The notes: generated from the letters alone by a model not told the origin. DNA of 64,000 bases from Prinia subflava (GCF_021018805.1 NC_086248.1:62567985-62631984), one strand, 5' to 3'. Positions 11,528 to 24,601 are shown, counted from the first letter of the stretch. Numbers and translations: made by a program.

Positions 11528-12012
11528 TTAAGATGATGGAACAAGGTCCAGAGAAGGGCAACGGAGCTGGTGAAGGGCCTGGAGCACAAATCTTATGCAA
11601 AATGGCTGAGGGAGCTGGGGCTGTTTAGCCTGAAGAAAAGGACACTCAACGAAGACCTTAACACTCTCCACAGGTAACTGAAAGGAGGTTGTAGCAAGGT
11701 GGGTGTTGGTCTCTTCTCCCTGGTAACATGTGACAGGATGAGAAGAAATGACCTCAAGTTGTGCCAGGGATGGTTTACATTGGATACTTGGGAAAAAATC
11801 ACAGAAGGGGTTGTAAAGCATTGAAACAGACTTCTAAGGGAAGTGGTGGAGTCACCATCACTGGGCGTGTTCGGAACACATGGTTACAGCACTTCAGGAC
11901 ACAGTTTAGTGGTGGACATGGTTTAGTGGTGAATATCGTGGTGTTCCTGGATTGATGGTTGGACTTTATGATCTTAGAGGTCCTTTTCCAGCCTTAACAA
12001 TTCTACGTTTTT
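11528..12012 (+). mobile_element. CR1 LINE 3'-end fragment
   Basis: This is a 5'-truncated CR1 copy, plus strand. It reads 'ggagctggtgaagggcctgg' near 11565, 'gggagctggggctgtttagc' near 11610, 'ggttgtagcaaggtgggtg' near 11686 and ends with 'ggactttatgatcttagaggtcc'. These are characteristic landmarks of the CR1 3' region. It is diverged and has no intact coding sequence. Confidence 0.85.
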
Positions 12013-13903
12013 ATGAATGCTGCAGATCAATTATTGTTTACATGGTGTGTTGTAGTCTTTCCTCCTCTCTAGGAACAATCATCAGGTTTCTGTGGCAGTG
12101 CTTGGATTGTAGATGCAAGTGTGATCTGAGAAGTTATGTGGTGGTGTACAGTATCAGCATTCTGTGTTATTCAGCTGCCAACAAGCAGAGCTGTTGGCAA
12201 TTCTCACAACATATTAGATCTGCAATCAGACATGTAACTGGAGAAAATAGATACAATAAATATGTTTTTTAGCTTCTTGGATATAAGACAATGAGAGGAA
12301 ATCAGAGGAGCTGTCCATTACAAAAAAAAAAAAAAGGAAAGTTTTTTAGGTCATAACACAACACTTAGTACTTGCTACCTTACTGCCATTTATCTAACCT
12401 GCCAAACCTTGTCATCATGTTGATCATCCAGAAAATTGTTCTTAAAATACAGATTATTATACTACAAAAACCATTTTGAAAACACAAAATTATTTTTGGA
12501 GAAAATAGCTTGAGCTTAACAAACTAACCTAAGTCCACATCAAATTGCCTCATAGAAAATGCTAATCAGGTAGGTAAATAATTACCATTTAGTTGCTAAC
12601 ATTTCCTGTTAAAAATTAAAAAATAAGGATTGGCAGCATTTTGTGACTCAAAATTTGACCAAAAATTATTAGAGCATGAGTCAAGAAGGGCCATTTGTTT
12701 ATTGTTTTTGACCCTTCTGATCCTCCATTGTCTTGTACCTTATGTTGTGCCTTATGTAGAGAGAGCATGAGGATGCTTTCTACTCTAAGTTCAAGTTATT
12801 TAATTAATTAGAAATCTCAGACAAAATCCCCTAAAAGCATCAGGAATTACCTCAGAGAAAAATGGTGGAGGTAAGAAAATAGTTTGGATCTCTGTGTTAT
12901 TTTGCTGTTGTTGAGGATTTTCAAATAAATTTTATTTTAATGGATTCACATATAGCTTAGAAATATTTATTAAAACCTCATTTTAAGTCTGAAATATCTA
13001 GAAATCATGAGCTTAGAAACATCATTTTGGGCTCACATTGGTGTGAGTACAAAATAGGAAACCTTATTTTGTATTTTCTAGGAAGGATTTTTTGTACTAA
13101 GGAATTAAGGTGATACTGGTCTTTCTGAAAGCTTTTCTCACTTTCCTCTTTATCTTTCCAACAGAAACCAATATAATATCAATTTATGCATGTTTATTCT
13201 TAGCAGTGTAAAGCCATAACAAATATATAGTAAAATAAACATTCTTATATAACTTTATTTTAAATTTTTTCTCAAATACATGCAAAGCAGCCATGCAATT
13301 CTAATTTCTATTAATAGGAAATCACATGGAAATATATATAGGAAAATATAAATGTAGAGAAAAAATAAGGTAGTTCTTCAAAGTGCTTGTGGATTATAAA
13401 TCGGATCGTATGGGACCAAGTATCCATTGCACTACCTCAGCAGTTACCTCAATTTCAGTATAATTGGGTTCTAATTAAATTTTACTTTTGGAGAAAGACA
13501 GCTAAAAATTAAATCTTAAGAGCTTTATGTTTCAAGCTGAGAACATGTTGGCAAGTGTTCATTGTAATAAGCCTGTTAAAAATCCATTTATTCATCTCAT
13601 TTAGCTTCTATAATTCCCACAGAAGCACAAAAGCAACAAAGAACAACTAACAACCAAAGGATCCTGTCTGATGCTTTCCACTAGGGTTGTCTTAAAAATG
13701 GAAATTGCCCCCAAGAAAAGAAATTATGCAAAAAATATGAACAATTTTTCTTGAAAATGTCACATTTTGTGTGAAAAAACAAATTATAAACCTTTTAAGA
13801 AAAATTACCGTACTTCTTGAATCTAGGAAAAAAAGAGAAAAAACCAGAGAAAAATCAGGTTTTTTACTTAATGACAGAAGTTTTCTGGTTTTGAGGAGAA
13901 CAT
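12013..13903. other. intergenic AT-rich unique DNA
   Basis: About 1.9 kb of AT-rich sequence without a recognisable gene or transposon. It contains a poly-A run near 12321-12335. Open frames at 13692-13985 on both strands overlap the SINE and are fortuitous. Confidence 0.55.
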
Positions 13904-14056
13904 TTCCATTTAGCTCAGTTGATCGGAGCATGGTGCTAATAATAATGGGATGGCTGTGGGTTTGATCCCCATATGGGCCATTCACTTAAGAGCTGGATTT
14001 ACAATCTTTGTGAATCCCTTCCAACTCAGACTATTCCGTGATTCTGTAATTCTGTG
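13904..14056 (+). mobile_element. tRNA-Ile-derived SINE with CR1-like tail (TguSINE1-type)
   Basis: The first 75 bp resemble a tRNA-Ile(AAT) gene: A-box region 'tagctcagttgatcgg', anticodon region 'tgctaataataa', B-box region 'ggtttgatccc' and 3' end 'gggcca'. The remainder, 'cccttccaactcagactatt' followed by a short 'gattctgt' repeat, matches the CR1-type 3' tail. This head-tail combination is the SINE described in zebra finch, mobilised by CR1. Mismatches in the tRNA stems show it is not a functional tRNA gene. Confidence 0.88.
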
Positions 14057-17000
14057 AACCCAAACTGTCCCGTTCAAACTCTCTGGCATAAATCTTAAAT
14101 CTAGGGAACTGTTTGCAGTTGCCCATGCAGAGGTGATATGTGTAAAAGGTCAGATTTTAAAGGATCTGTCATGTATGCTGAGAATTTTTACTAGAGGACT
14201 GCCTTTATATTTAGCAACATTATGAATGGCTTTTAAATGGCTTTTTAATGTTAAGGATATTGAGATGAACAAGCTATTTCAAGATGAACACAGTAATTTG
14301 ACTGAAAGGCAGAAAGCAGAAGTGGTTATTCCATCAGTCTGTCAGATGAAAATAGAGGTATTTTCTGACACAGTCTAATATCAGACACTGAACGAGTGAA
14401 GATATGGCGCATCAGAACACTTCACTGTTTTCCCAGAGTTTGCACAATGGCACAACCAAGAGAACCTTTCAATGCAAAAGAAGTTTTTCTTCTTACTGAA
14501 GCAAGAATATACATAGCAGGTATAGTCCTTGGGTACACCCTTCAGACATGTCAGATAGATTAAAACTTTTCTTTTTTGTAGCTGTCTTTCATGTAATTAA
14601 GTTGGATCAATGGCTATGTGCAGTACTAATAAAGAATAAGAGAAAATGTCAAGTCTGTGACTTATACATTCTCTTGTGTTTTCAAAAATGCAGCAAATAA
14701 TGTCTGATAATTGAGCAGAAAATACTGTTGGGGATGTAATCAATAGGAAAATGCTCATTTTGCAACACATCTGTTTAACACTTTATTGCTAAGTGACAAA
14801 TAGGTTTGAAAAGAACAAAATTGTCCATAAATCCATAAATACAGAGAACTGGAATAAATCACATACCCAATACTGCTGAGCAGACTCCCATAGGACTGCT
14901 GTGGGCTTCTGTACCCTTCAGAGAGTGTGTTGCCTTATGGCATTGGTCAGAAGTGGGAATGGATAACAGCACCAGACAGGAAAATGCATTTTACAAAACC
15001 CCACAAAACCAGCTCACTATCAGTCTTCTGATGAATCAATTAAGATATCAAATATTAATCCTGTTAATTTAACGTAACAAAGTTTAATGTAAAAATTAAG
15101 AGTGTGCTTCATCTGGCTGTAATTATTCATCCAAATGTAGTCTATATATGTCTTCCAGGATTGGTGTTCATTTTATTTGCAACCCACTCCACCTAGCATA
15201 GATGTGTAATTCACCTTCTACAGAGTGTGTTGCTCTGTATATGCCTATGCCCTCATCCAGAGTTATGCACAGCCTGAATGTCTGGATATTTATAGTCTTT
15301 TAAAAGTAAGGTGTTTGCTGGGCAGTCATAAATGAGCCCACTTTGTTTTCTGTACGAAGTCTTTTCTCACTATAGTCCACAGAACTGCTGCAGAAAAGAA
15401 GGTGGAAAATCCTTCTTGCTTTTGAAGACTCATTAACCGAAGAATCCCATAATCAGCAAATCATGGTGTTCTGCCAGGACAGAAAGGAATAACCTCTGTA
15501 AGACCAGTGCTGGAAGCAGAAGTGGTTGAGTATCTCAGAGAACACTGTATCACCACCACAGTGCATGCTTCACTGATAACCTGAAAAAAAAGCTCCCTTC
15601 CATGTCTGGATAAGTTTGATCAGTCAGTCTTGCAGCCTTTCCTGTGCCATTCAATAGCAGCTCAGCATGCCCAACACATTGGGCATTACACAACCTCTTA
15701 TGAGGGTGCTACAGGGGATGCTACATGCTCACCCAGAAGGAAGAATTCCTCTCATGGGATGAGGAAATAATGAAAGAAGGTAATAGGAAGGTACCAGAGG
15801 AGAAGCCCCTAAGGTACCTCAAAATAGGAGACATTACTCTGAAAACCTGACTTGTTTTCATTCTGGACTTAAGAGTCCAAGTGGAAGCATACTTCAGGGA
15901 CCTCATTGTATTTTCTTAGTTTATGGGAAACTAGAACAACTTGATGCTATCTATGCACATCTTCCTTATAGGGGAGTCCTTTCTATAGGAAGATGATTTG
16001 GTTAAGGGTGACCTGACCAAACAGGAAGAATCTAGCAATACATCATCCAGGATTTTGGATAGAGATGGAGCTTCTTTTGCTTCCTTTCAGCAGGCATTTC
16101 TAACTGTGTATTGCAATGTAATGCACACACAAAGACTTTCCATTCTGTCAGGTATTCTGATCGTTCACACCATGAGAAACACCTGGACAACTCCATATGC
16201 TGCAGTTTGTGCCGTAGCAGTTAAGAGAACTATTTTTTCTCTTTCTATTTAAATTCAGTAAGTTTTTCAACTCCACAAGAGAAAGAAAAACCCCAAAGCT
16301 AGAAATTAATCTTTTATACAATAATATCATGATAGAAATGCCTTAAAAGAAATAAGGAGGAATATGATATTCTCAGTCTGTTTTTACACCCCCAGGCTAT
16401 GGTGATAAATAACACTTGGCTTTTCCTCTCCTTCCCCATTCCAGTGTCAAAGTCAGTGTTGTCCTTTCTAGAAAACCTCCATGGTGCAAATAACAGGACA
16501 AACTTAATTTCACCATGGTGGCAATTGAAGACAGAACATTAATTTGAAAAATTAATGGTCCTCATAAGATTATAATTTAATGGATGGGGAAAGAAGCCAT
16601 CTGAGAACAGCCTTTCAGTCTTAAGAAGTAATATATGAGACTTCACAGGCTATGGAGAACTAACTTTACCTTTTAAAAGATGTTTACTGTGTTTAGGAAG
16701 GAAAATTCCTGAAGCTGTCCACAGCCTCCTGTCTGTGATGTGCTGGAGGTTGTACCAGAGTCTTGTGCTGATATAAAACTGGGATACAGGTAGGACATTC
16801 ACTCAGACCTGAAAGTCGGAAAATCTCTAAAAATACAAGACATTCTTACTGCACTAGTATGGTAGGTCTTTGGGCTAGGACCCTTACTGTGATCTGATGA
16901 GCACTTTATTAGAAGTATGACAGAGAGAGAGGAAAGTAGCGGAGAAGGTAGGCAAAAGGATCTTAAAACTATATGATTTACTTTTTAAAGTAAAACTCAG

Positions 17001-17545
17001 TATCCTGTATTGACTGAAGAAGTCCTATATTTGTTTTAAAAGCTTTACTGAAATAAGACACTGTTACTTTACTGAGATCAGATAAAGGAAATTTCAAGGG
17101 CAGATCATGTCTGGAAAAATTCTCAAACTATTATGGCTCCCAAGAAGATTGAGAAGCATCAGGCTGCTAGTGCATGAATGTGCCTCCTGTGCTGACTGAG
17201 CCAGCCTGACCTTGCTGCAAAAAAACAGCCTTGGGAGCACTGTCAACCCCAGTACACGTCCCATTGTGGACACTAGCTGAGCAGTCTGACGTGAGGACAG
17301 CTTGTACTCAGGGCTCTCAGGCATGCAATATACGAAGGCAGCAATGTGCTGGTGCTCTGGCCCCTCCTGGGGCTGTGTGGTTAGGCTGAGTAGACCTTAC
17401 ACTCCCTAAACACTGTCTATAGCTTGTCTTATGCACAGACTGGAAACTGAAGATGGGAACACTACACCTCCACTACATCCTGTATATGTACACCTAATAG
17501 TCACAGGCCCTGTCTCTGGGCACAGTTCAGCAGAACAGAATCATG
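14057..17545. other. intergenic unique DNA
   Basis: 3.5 kb with no recognisable gene, LTR, CR1 or tandem repeat. Open frames are at most 84 codons and show no family signature. Confidence 0.5.
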
Positions 17546-17551
17546 GCCCAT
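17546..17551. repeat. target-site duplication GCCCAT (outer LTR, left)
   Basis: GCCCAT here is repeated at 18606-18611 and brackets the whole nested LTR structure. Confidence 0.8.
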
Positions 17552-17949
17552 TGTAGAGTCATATTTACAAGAAAACAGACATGTACTAAACGAACCAGCC
17601 TAACCTTCTAGAACTAAAGAACCAGGTCATCTTTGTAAATAAAAAAGCTGATGTTGCAAAGAAAAAAGAAGAAGCAGAAAAGTTACTGACAGACATGAGA
17701 GTGTCAACCTGAATAAAATGATGCTTATGGTATCAACCAATTAGAGTAAGAAAAAGATGTGTGCTTGTCTCGTGGATAAAGTAGAGCTACCAATCAAGAG
17801 ATGCGTAGACAAAGCAAAGCTGTCAATCAAATAATGGGTGACTATGTAAACCAAGATAAGAAGTAAATATAAACAATATTTAGAAGCACAATAAACTACT
17901 TTTGCTAAATTCACTTTAAATTGTGCTGAGTCCTTTGTCTTCTCTCCTC
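17552..17949 (+). mobile_element. outer solo LTR (interrupted near its 3' end)
   Basis: This LTR begins TGTAGAGTCA and has an AATAAA signal at 17890-17895, giving plus orientation. A younger LTR interrupts it after '...tcttctctcctc'. The outer element finishes with a single A at 18605, followed by GCCCAT, so its reconstructed length is 399 bp. The 6-bp target duplication suggests a class II (ERVK-like) integrase. No internal viral genes are present. Confidence 0.82.
17944..17949. repeat. target-site duplication CTCCTC (inner LTR, left)
   Basis: CTCCTC at 17944-17949 and again at 18599-18604 flanks the inner LTR exactly. It belongs to the sequence of the outer LTR. Confidence 0.85.
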
Positions 17950-18598
17950 TGTTGTAGTGTGTTTTTCTGCACTGTATGCCTTCTGTGACCCTTTAAGTGG
18001 TCTGTTCCAGTTTCTCCCATGTTGTTAGTCTGTTCCCAGTTATTCCTCCCTTCCCCAGTTGTCTGCCACTCCCCAAACCCTGCCCCTTGTTCCAGGATAT
18101 CCCATGTCAGTCCTCCCTTGAACGAACCCTCTGCCTCTAGACCCACCTACCTGATTGTCAATCTGTGTTTGTACCTGCCCTTCGTTCTGGAAAGTTCAGC
18201 ATTGTTCAAAGTGCCATTGGTTTGCTTAAGTTGTATCCTCCCCTTGTATTCCTCTATTGTTCAGAGTTTTGTAAGTCCCTCATTGAGCTCCTCCCCTGTT
18301 TGTCTCTGATTGGTTTCTGCATTGTACCCTCCCCTTATTCCACTCCCACTTAAAGGCAAAGGTGATGCTTTGGTCTCTCTGTCCCTGACCCACTCGAGGA
18401 ACAAACAAGCCCCTTTGTGAACCACACGGAAGGCCCCTCTCTGCTCGTTGTCCTGGTCTTCGGCACTGTCTCATCCAAGGCTGTGGGGAACAGAAGCAGC
18501 CCTGTTCCATACTGTCACCTGAACCCCTTGTGGTTTGGGGGCAGCTGCTTGTGGTGTTGACCAGAGGGGCTAGCCAGGGATTTCGCCCAGTCATGTCA
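17950..18598 (+). mobile_element. inner solo LTR, nested in the outer LTR
   Basis: This 649-bp element starts TGTTGTAGTG and ends CATGTCA, with a perfect CTCCTC duplication on both sides. Its first 35 bp closely resemble the LTR at 24675 (TGTTGTGGTTTG...), so both belong to one family. By comparison with that copy it is in plus orientation, although its poly(A) signal is degenerate ('gaacaaacaagcc' where the relative has AATAAA). The 18019-18353 open frames are within LTR U3 and are not genes. Confidence 0.85.
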
Positions 18599-18604
18599 CT
18601 CCTC
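18599..18604. repeat. target-site duplication CTCCTC (inner LTR, right)
   Basis: This is the second copy of the 6-bp duplication, followed by the last base of the outer LTR (18605). Confidence 0.85.
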
Positions 18605-18605
18605 A

Positions 18606-18611
18606 GCCCAT
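18606..18611. repeat. target-site duplication GCCCAT (outer LTR, right)
   Basis: This matches 17546-17551 exactly and marks the right border of the nested insertion. Confidence 0.8.
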
Positions 18612-18892
18612 GACAAGAGTCCAAAAACTCCCTTAACATGCACATAACATACACACACAAAGTACTGGTAAGAATTACTGCCAAGTGGATAGCCCTGGAG
18701 AAAATGATGATGAGCAGTAAATCTAACCAGAATTGTTAATTTAAAACATTTATGTGTTGGCTCTGAGTGCTGGTATACCTTCACTCTCCCAGTCACACAT
18801 CCAGTTTTGGGTAGTTTTAGATGTGTTACAGTGTAGGTCACTGCTGAGATGTTCCACTAGTTTAGTGTGCTGAACACAGACACGATAATTAC

Positions 18893-19838
18893 ACAAAATT
18901 GTAGAATGGGTTGGAAGGAAACTTAAAAAACATCTAGTTTCAATTCCTGCCAAGGGCAGGGAACCTTTCAGTAGACTAGATTGCTCAAAGCTCTGTCCAG
19001 CCTGGTCTTGAACACCTCCACGTATGGGGAGTACACAACCTTTCTGAGCAACCTGTTCCAGTGCCTCACCACTCTCACAAGAAGAATTTTCCCCAAATAG
19101 CTAATCTAAATTTACCCTCCTTCAGTTTAAGGCTATTCCCCCCTTGTCCTGTCACTACATGCCCTTGTGAAAAGTCCCTCTCCAGCTCTCTTGTAGAACC
19201 CTTTCAATACTGGAAAACTGCTATAAATCTTCTCCAGAGTTTTATCTTCTCCAGATTGAATAACTCCAACTCTCTTAATCTTTCTTTGTAGAAGTGCCCA
19301 GCCTGCTCTCAACTTTGTGGCTCTTCTCTGGACTGAGTACAACATGTTTCCATTTTTCTTAAGCTGGGCCTCCAGAGCTGGACACAGTACTCCTGGTGGG
19401 ATTCCACAAGAGCAGAGGAGAGGGCAAGATACTCTCCCTTGACCAGCTGGCTGTGCTGCTTTTGATGCAGCGCAGAATCTGTGTGACTTTTTGGGCTGCA
19501 AGTGCACACTGCCAGCTCATATCCAGGATCTTGTCCACCAGCACTTTTGTATCCTTCTCAGCAGGGCTGTCTTCCATCAGTTCATCCCCAAATCTGTACT
19601 GATAGCAGGGATTGCCACAACCCAGGTGCAGGACCTTGCACTTGCCCTTGTTTAACTTCATGAGGTTTACACAGGTCCACCTCACAAGCCTCTCAAGGTC
19701 CCTCTGAACTGGATCCTTTCTCTCCGTGTGGACTACATCATGTAGCTTGGTGTTGCCAAACTTGCTAAGGGTGCACTCAATCCCATGGTCCATGTTGCTT
19801 ACAAAGATGTTAAACAGTGCTGGAAGGGTGCAGTCTTT
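18893..19838 (-). mobile_element. CR1 LINE 3' fragment, antisense
   Basis: This is about 950 bp of CR1 in minus orientation. On the plus strand it reads 'gtagaatgggttggaagg' at the 3'-end side, then 'tccagcctggtcttgaacac', 'gagcaacctgttccagtgcc' and 'ctgggcctccagagctgg'. On the minus strand it gives broken reverse-transcriptase C-terminal coding, with WTCVNLMKLNKGKCKVLHLG near 19650. Stops and frame changes show it is dead. Confidence 0.9.
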
Positions 19839-22800
19839 TCCTGGGCATGATGTGTTTTAACATAAGTGTCATCCATTTTATTTCGTTTTCTTTCATCAGA
19901 TTATCTATTTGTCCTGTAAGTATGTCTACATGCAGTACCTTTGAATGTTCCCTCTGTTTCTTGGTGTTTTAAGCATTAGTAGAATAAAACTAGTACTAAT
20001 AAAAATAATGTAATGTTATCTATTTCTGAAGTCTGAGTGTAATGTTAGGCAAATATTTTCATTACATGCTACTCATAATGCTACAGAACTCTTATTCATT
20101 TCTGTAAATGCTGATAAATAAATTGGTAACTTTTGGTGTACTCAATGACTCAGTGATTTACCAATCAGGAAATAACACTGTGAGGTTTGAGAGCCTGACT
20201 TTTACCCTTTCTATGGTTTATTTCTATAAGAACATTTTATAAACTTAGACTTGCTGTCTCCTGCACTGAGCTGACAAGTAGATGTACCATTAAACCATAT
20301 AAACATTAATTCATGAAATATTTTCTTTCCCCCCACACTTTCTTGGCATGATAAATGAAATCTTACTTGGAACCAAAAAAATGTTGCTATGAACTATGCC
20401 TCAGCTTTCACTTGAGAAGTATCTTTGATAAATTGACAAAAAGTGTGTTGCTTGATTCGTCATTCCCTAGCTATAAAACTATTCTATTCAGCTCTTAAAA
20501 AGGGAAAGAATAATATGCAGAAAGGTGGTTATTATGTAAAAAAGAAGGGGGAAATCAGAAGCCTAGTCCCTAGTTTGCATATATTAGCCTTAGTCCTCTC
20601 CCCCAAGTACAACATTCATTGCCTAGAACATATAAAAAATATTTTTTCTCAGGTGGACCTTGTATTTCCAAAAACTGTCAGCAGTTCCCTTGTTCCCAGA
20701 CTTCATGCTCATCCAGCTGTTGGCATATCTGTAATGACTCTCAAGAAGATGGTTGATTAGTACATAGTGTGGTAGCTTTTCAAATTAAGGAGTTTTCTTC
20801 AAGAGTGTGAATTTCAAATTAAGGAGTTTTCTCCAAGAGTGACCATATTTTGTAGCAATCCACGAAAGATTAAACTTTTAGTTGACACAGCTGAATGGGA
20901 TTTGAAGTTACTTAATCCCTAAAAACTGGCCTCTCAAATTTTTTGCCACTTCACTTCCCCAGAATAGTATTTCATAATCAACCTCAAACCTATTTTTTTA
21001 TTCAGAAGTTTTTGATGTAGATTTAATCAGAATTGTTGCTTTTTACTAGTTTTTGGCAGATACTCTGGCAAATAATTTATTTTGACACAGGATTTCCAAA
21101 GTATTCATGTACTCAGAACTGATCAAAGATGTGTCTAAATATATGTTTCTCTCGAGTAATTAATCCTTTAGCTGTTTGCCCGAAGCCAGCTTTTTTGTTA
21201 TGCCGATGGTTTTTCATCAATATAAGCAAGTGAGATTTTTCTTGGGAGAAAGAAATGAAGAGTCAACACTGCAAAAAGAGTAATATTCCCTGTTGGGCAA
21301 AGGGGTGCTCTTTGGGTGTGTCAACAGCAATTTGATGGACCAAAAATAGCAGTGGTTTGGTCCATCACTCATGACTCAGGTGACTGCAATTGTCTAAGAT
21401 ACACACAAAGACAATGGTCATCTTGGAGAGGAAGTATTCCCCGAATGCCCTTTTTGGGTTTTTAAAAATCAGGAAAGCATCACAATGGGCACTAATGTGG
21501 TAAGTAGACAAGGAGTTGAAACCTATGCAGTGAGTTTCAACACCTAAATGTTTTTCAGGAGTGTACTCTACCTAAACTTATCACCTTCTCTGGGGATTCA
21601 CAATGATTCTCCAATTAGATTTCTGATTAACATGCATAGGATATGTTCCCATCTTACCTTCCACCCTTTGGTTTAGCTTTTATAAAGCATGTATTCCACT
21701 GTCAGGGAACGTGTCAGGGAAGCCAATAATCTTAGCAGAGTGTGGACCACGAGCAGTTTCCACGCATTGTATGGAATCATAGATCCTAGATCTGAAGCAA
21801 GAGTTACTCGCTAGAAAAAAGGCAGCAATCTTCTTGTGACCATCTTGGCTTGAGTAAATGACAAAAGTGAATGGGAGAAGAAGGAAAGAAGTGGTGTTAA
21901 AAGATAGATCAGCTGTGAAGAATAGGGAGAAGCCAAGAGGCTGTCATATAGGCACGGGGGTGTGAGAGGACACACAGGAAAGGCTGGGATAGGCAGATAA
22001 AACCAACCAACCAACCACTCGGGATTGGTTAGCCTGAAGATACGGAACAGGCAGCAGTGATCTTGGAGGCAGGAAGTTGGGTTAGGGGAAGCTGAAGCTA
22101 CCTGGTGAGTGTGTCAGTAGGCTGCTGTCACATATGCCTTTTGGCCATGCAGAAACTCCCATAGCTCCAAGGAAGAGAGCTGCACTAAGAGATAATGACT
22201 CTGTGATAAAACTGCACAGCACTTGTGGGACTTCTGGCAGCTGCTGTATCAGCTTGATTTGTTTTCAATTTACTATATATTGTCTTCTGTGAGAAAGATC
22301 TAGCTGGAAAGCAAGGAGGAAGGTTGCTTATTTCTAGGTGATGCTGCCTGACACATGCAGCACTCTCTGGAGTCTTCATCCCGTGGAAGAAACAGGGAAG
22401 AGAGAAAACCTGCAGATTGTGCACAAATCACCTGATACCTTTATTTTCTAAAAGTAATTAAATATGTTGATTCTAGTAGAGGATGGTGGGTACTGTCATT
22501 TCTCTGAACATGGGCAATGAAAACCAGTCAGCCCAAACTCTCCAGCATCCATGCTCCAGGGAACATTCAGGTATTTTCTGCAACAGCTTTCATGACATAG
22601 GCAGAGAAAATACTTCTGAGACTATCTTTTAAAGAGGTGGGCTCAAACAGTGAACTGGACAGAAGCCTTGTGTGCCTTTGATGAAAGCTCCAGATGCTGG
22701 TTCATTGGCAGCTGCTCACTATCACCGCAAGTTTTTTATTTGCAGAACAAATTGGTTGTCCTTCTACATATGTCTGCCTAAAAAACACCTGGCAGACAGA

Positions 22801-24158
22801 CAGCTAATTGTTAGCCAATAATCTTTGGACAGAGTGTTGCAGGGTCTATTACATTTCAGCTCATTTTTTGAGGCAGCACAAACTAAGAGAAAGCTGCTTG
22901 AAATGAAAAACCAGTTAAAAGCTGCTCTTGGTAATGTCCATCACTGCCAGTTGCAGTGCAGGAACGGCAGTGTAGACTTATCCCAGAGGTGTATTAATGA
23001 TTTTGCAAGAACTTTCTGCCTTCATGGGAGATGGACTTCATCTTTAAGTAACAGAAATACACATTTTCTTGCTCTATTTCACTCTAGCTATTTTATTAAT
23101 TTATTCATTTTCCATGGTGGACACTCAGTTGTGCCCCAAGGCAAAACCTTCTATTAGTGAGGGCCACTGAATAGCATAGAATAGCAAAGATAAAATGTCA
23201 GTAGTTCTTACCAGGATACCAGCTCAGGGTATGTGCTTGGTTTCCTACCATTCTTTACCACAGTCTGCTAACTCATGAGAGCTACAAGGATGCTCTTCCA
23301 TCACTGGGATTAGTTGCTCTATTTCAGCTGCCACATCATGGAAATGCCTTTTTCAAGGACCAAAGAACCTGAAATTGAAAAGAGAGTTTAGGCATTATTT
23401 TCTCACTGAATTGCTTGCAAATGACAATAGAAACATGAGCAAACTCATTTCCAGTATGTAATAAGAAAGAGCTAAACTAATGGATATGCAGTTATAGAAA
23501 AGAGGGGATGATTATAAATGAAGTATCTTTCATTTAGATCTGAATATGTAGATCCACATGAGTTAACAAAATCTATTGCCTTTTCAACACAGTTCTTAGT
23601 AATATTAAAGGCATTTGATTTCTTTGACTGGGAAGAAAGCAAATCCTAATCACATGCACACTAAATACTGGTCTGATCCCTTTCTCTGATTTATTTTCCA
23701 GGTATTAATACAATGATATTTCTATGCATATCTATTCCTTTCTATGCATTGCCAACATGACAAAACAGTCCTCCAGGAGGCAGATTATTTTAGGTTCATA
23801 AAAGGTTGCTGCAACCACTTTCCTAATCTCCTGATTCATTACAGAAGACACCATGTGTGTTTTGAAAGCATGAGTTACTATTATCACAATTATTGTAGTC
23901 AAGAGTGAGCAGAAAAAAAAAAGAAGGGGAAGAACAGTAGAAAGAGGGCAGAGAAAAAAATTACATAATCATCGCAGTGAAAGGAAAACAAAATCAATTT
24001 TAAAACTCCGTTTTATCTAGTCATCATAGCTCCTTCACAGGTAATAGACTTGTATAATTTTATGGGAATTCAAGCACAAGATTAAATCACAAGGAAAAAT
24101 GTCTTGCTTAAACATATTTAAAGAACTTTGTTACCTTTCAAAATTTTTATACTGTTAA
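19839..24158. other. intergenic unique DNA
   Basis: 4.3 kb with no recognisable gene or transposon. It includes a direct duplication at 20778-20841 (separate entry) and a short CCAA run near 22001-22016. Open frames of up to 110 codons (for example 22825-23157) have no recognised family. Confidence 0.5.
20778..20841. repeat. 30-bp direct duplication (34-bp period)
   Basis: 'tttcaaattaaggagttttc' plus ten following bases occurs at 20778-20807 and 20812-20841, separated by 4 bp. One mismatch (t/c) separates the copies, so the duplication is fairly recent. Confidence 0.85.
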
Positions 24159-24186
24159 TTGTCGAAGTAGTTAAGCCTCGGGAGGC

Positions 24187-24601
24187 TGTGGAGTCTGACT
24201 ATGGTAAGGACACTCCTCCCTGGAGAGAAAGCATCTTCCGGGTTGTGGTAAGTCCCTCTAGGGAAGAAATCCAAGGAGACTGCTCTCTCCCGCATGGTGA
24301 CAAAATGAGTTTCCCCCATAAGATTTTACTGTTACCATGTTAATTGGTTGTACCCCATTGGGTCTTTTTCTCCTTCCTCCTTTTTACCCCAGTTGATTGG
24401 TTCATTTCTGATCCTTCCCCGGATTGATCTATTTCTCAATCCCTAACCTGACTGGCCAAGTTGTGTAACCCCATCCCCTGCCTTCCCTGTATATAAGTCC
24501 CTGCTGTACTGGCTCTCCAGTCTTCTGTCACTGGATCCCCTCAAGGAATAAAGCTCCCGGAGAACTCCACAGAAGGCTCCGTCTTGTTCCTCCATGTCAC
24601 A
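24187..24601 (+). mobile_element. solo LTR (boundaries approximate)
   Basis: The block has an LTR layout in plus orientation. It has a possible start TGTGGAGTCT, U3 with several inverted CCAAT motifs (ATTGG), a TATA box (24490-24497, TATATAAG), AATAAA at 24547-24552, and a possible end ...CATGTCACA. The segment after the poly(A) signal resembles the R/U5 part of the 17950 and 24675 LTRs. I could not find a convincing target duplication; the true start could be TGTCGAAG at 24160. Confidence 0.65.

Noticed and set aside
13904..13980. Functional tRNA-Ile gene
   Set aside because: Stem and loop positions are mutated and a CR1-like tail is attached; it is the head of a SINE.
22825..23157. 110-codon plus-strand frame
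   Set aside because: No recognised domain, no splice or promoter context; expected by chance in this length of DNA.
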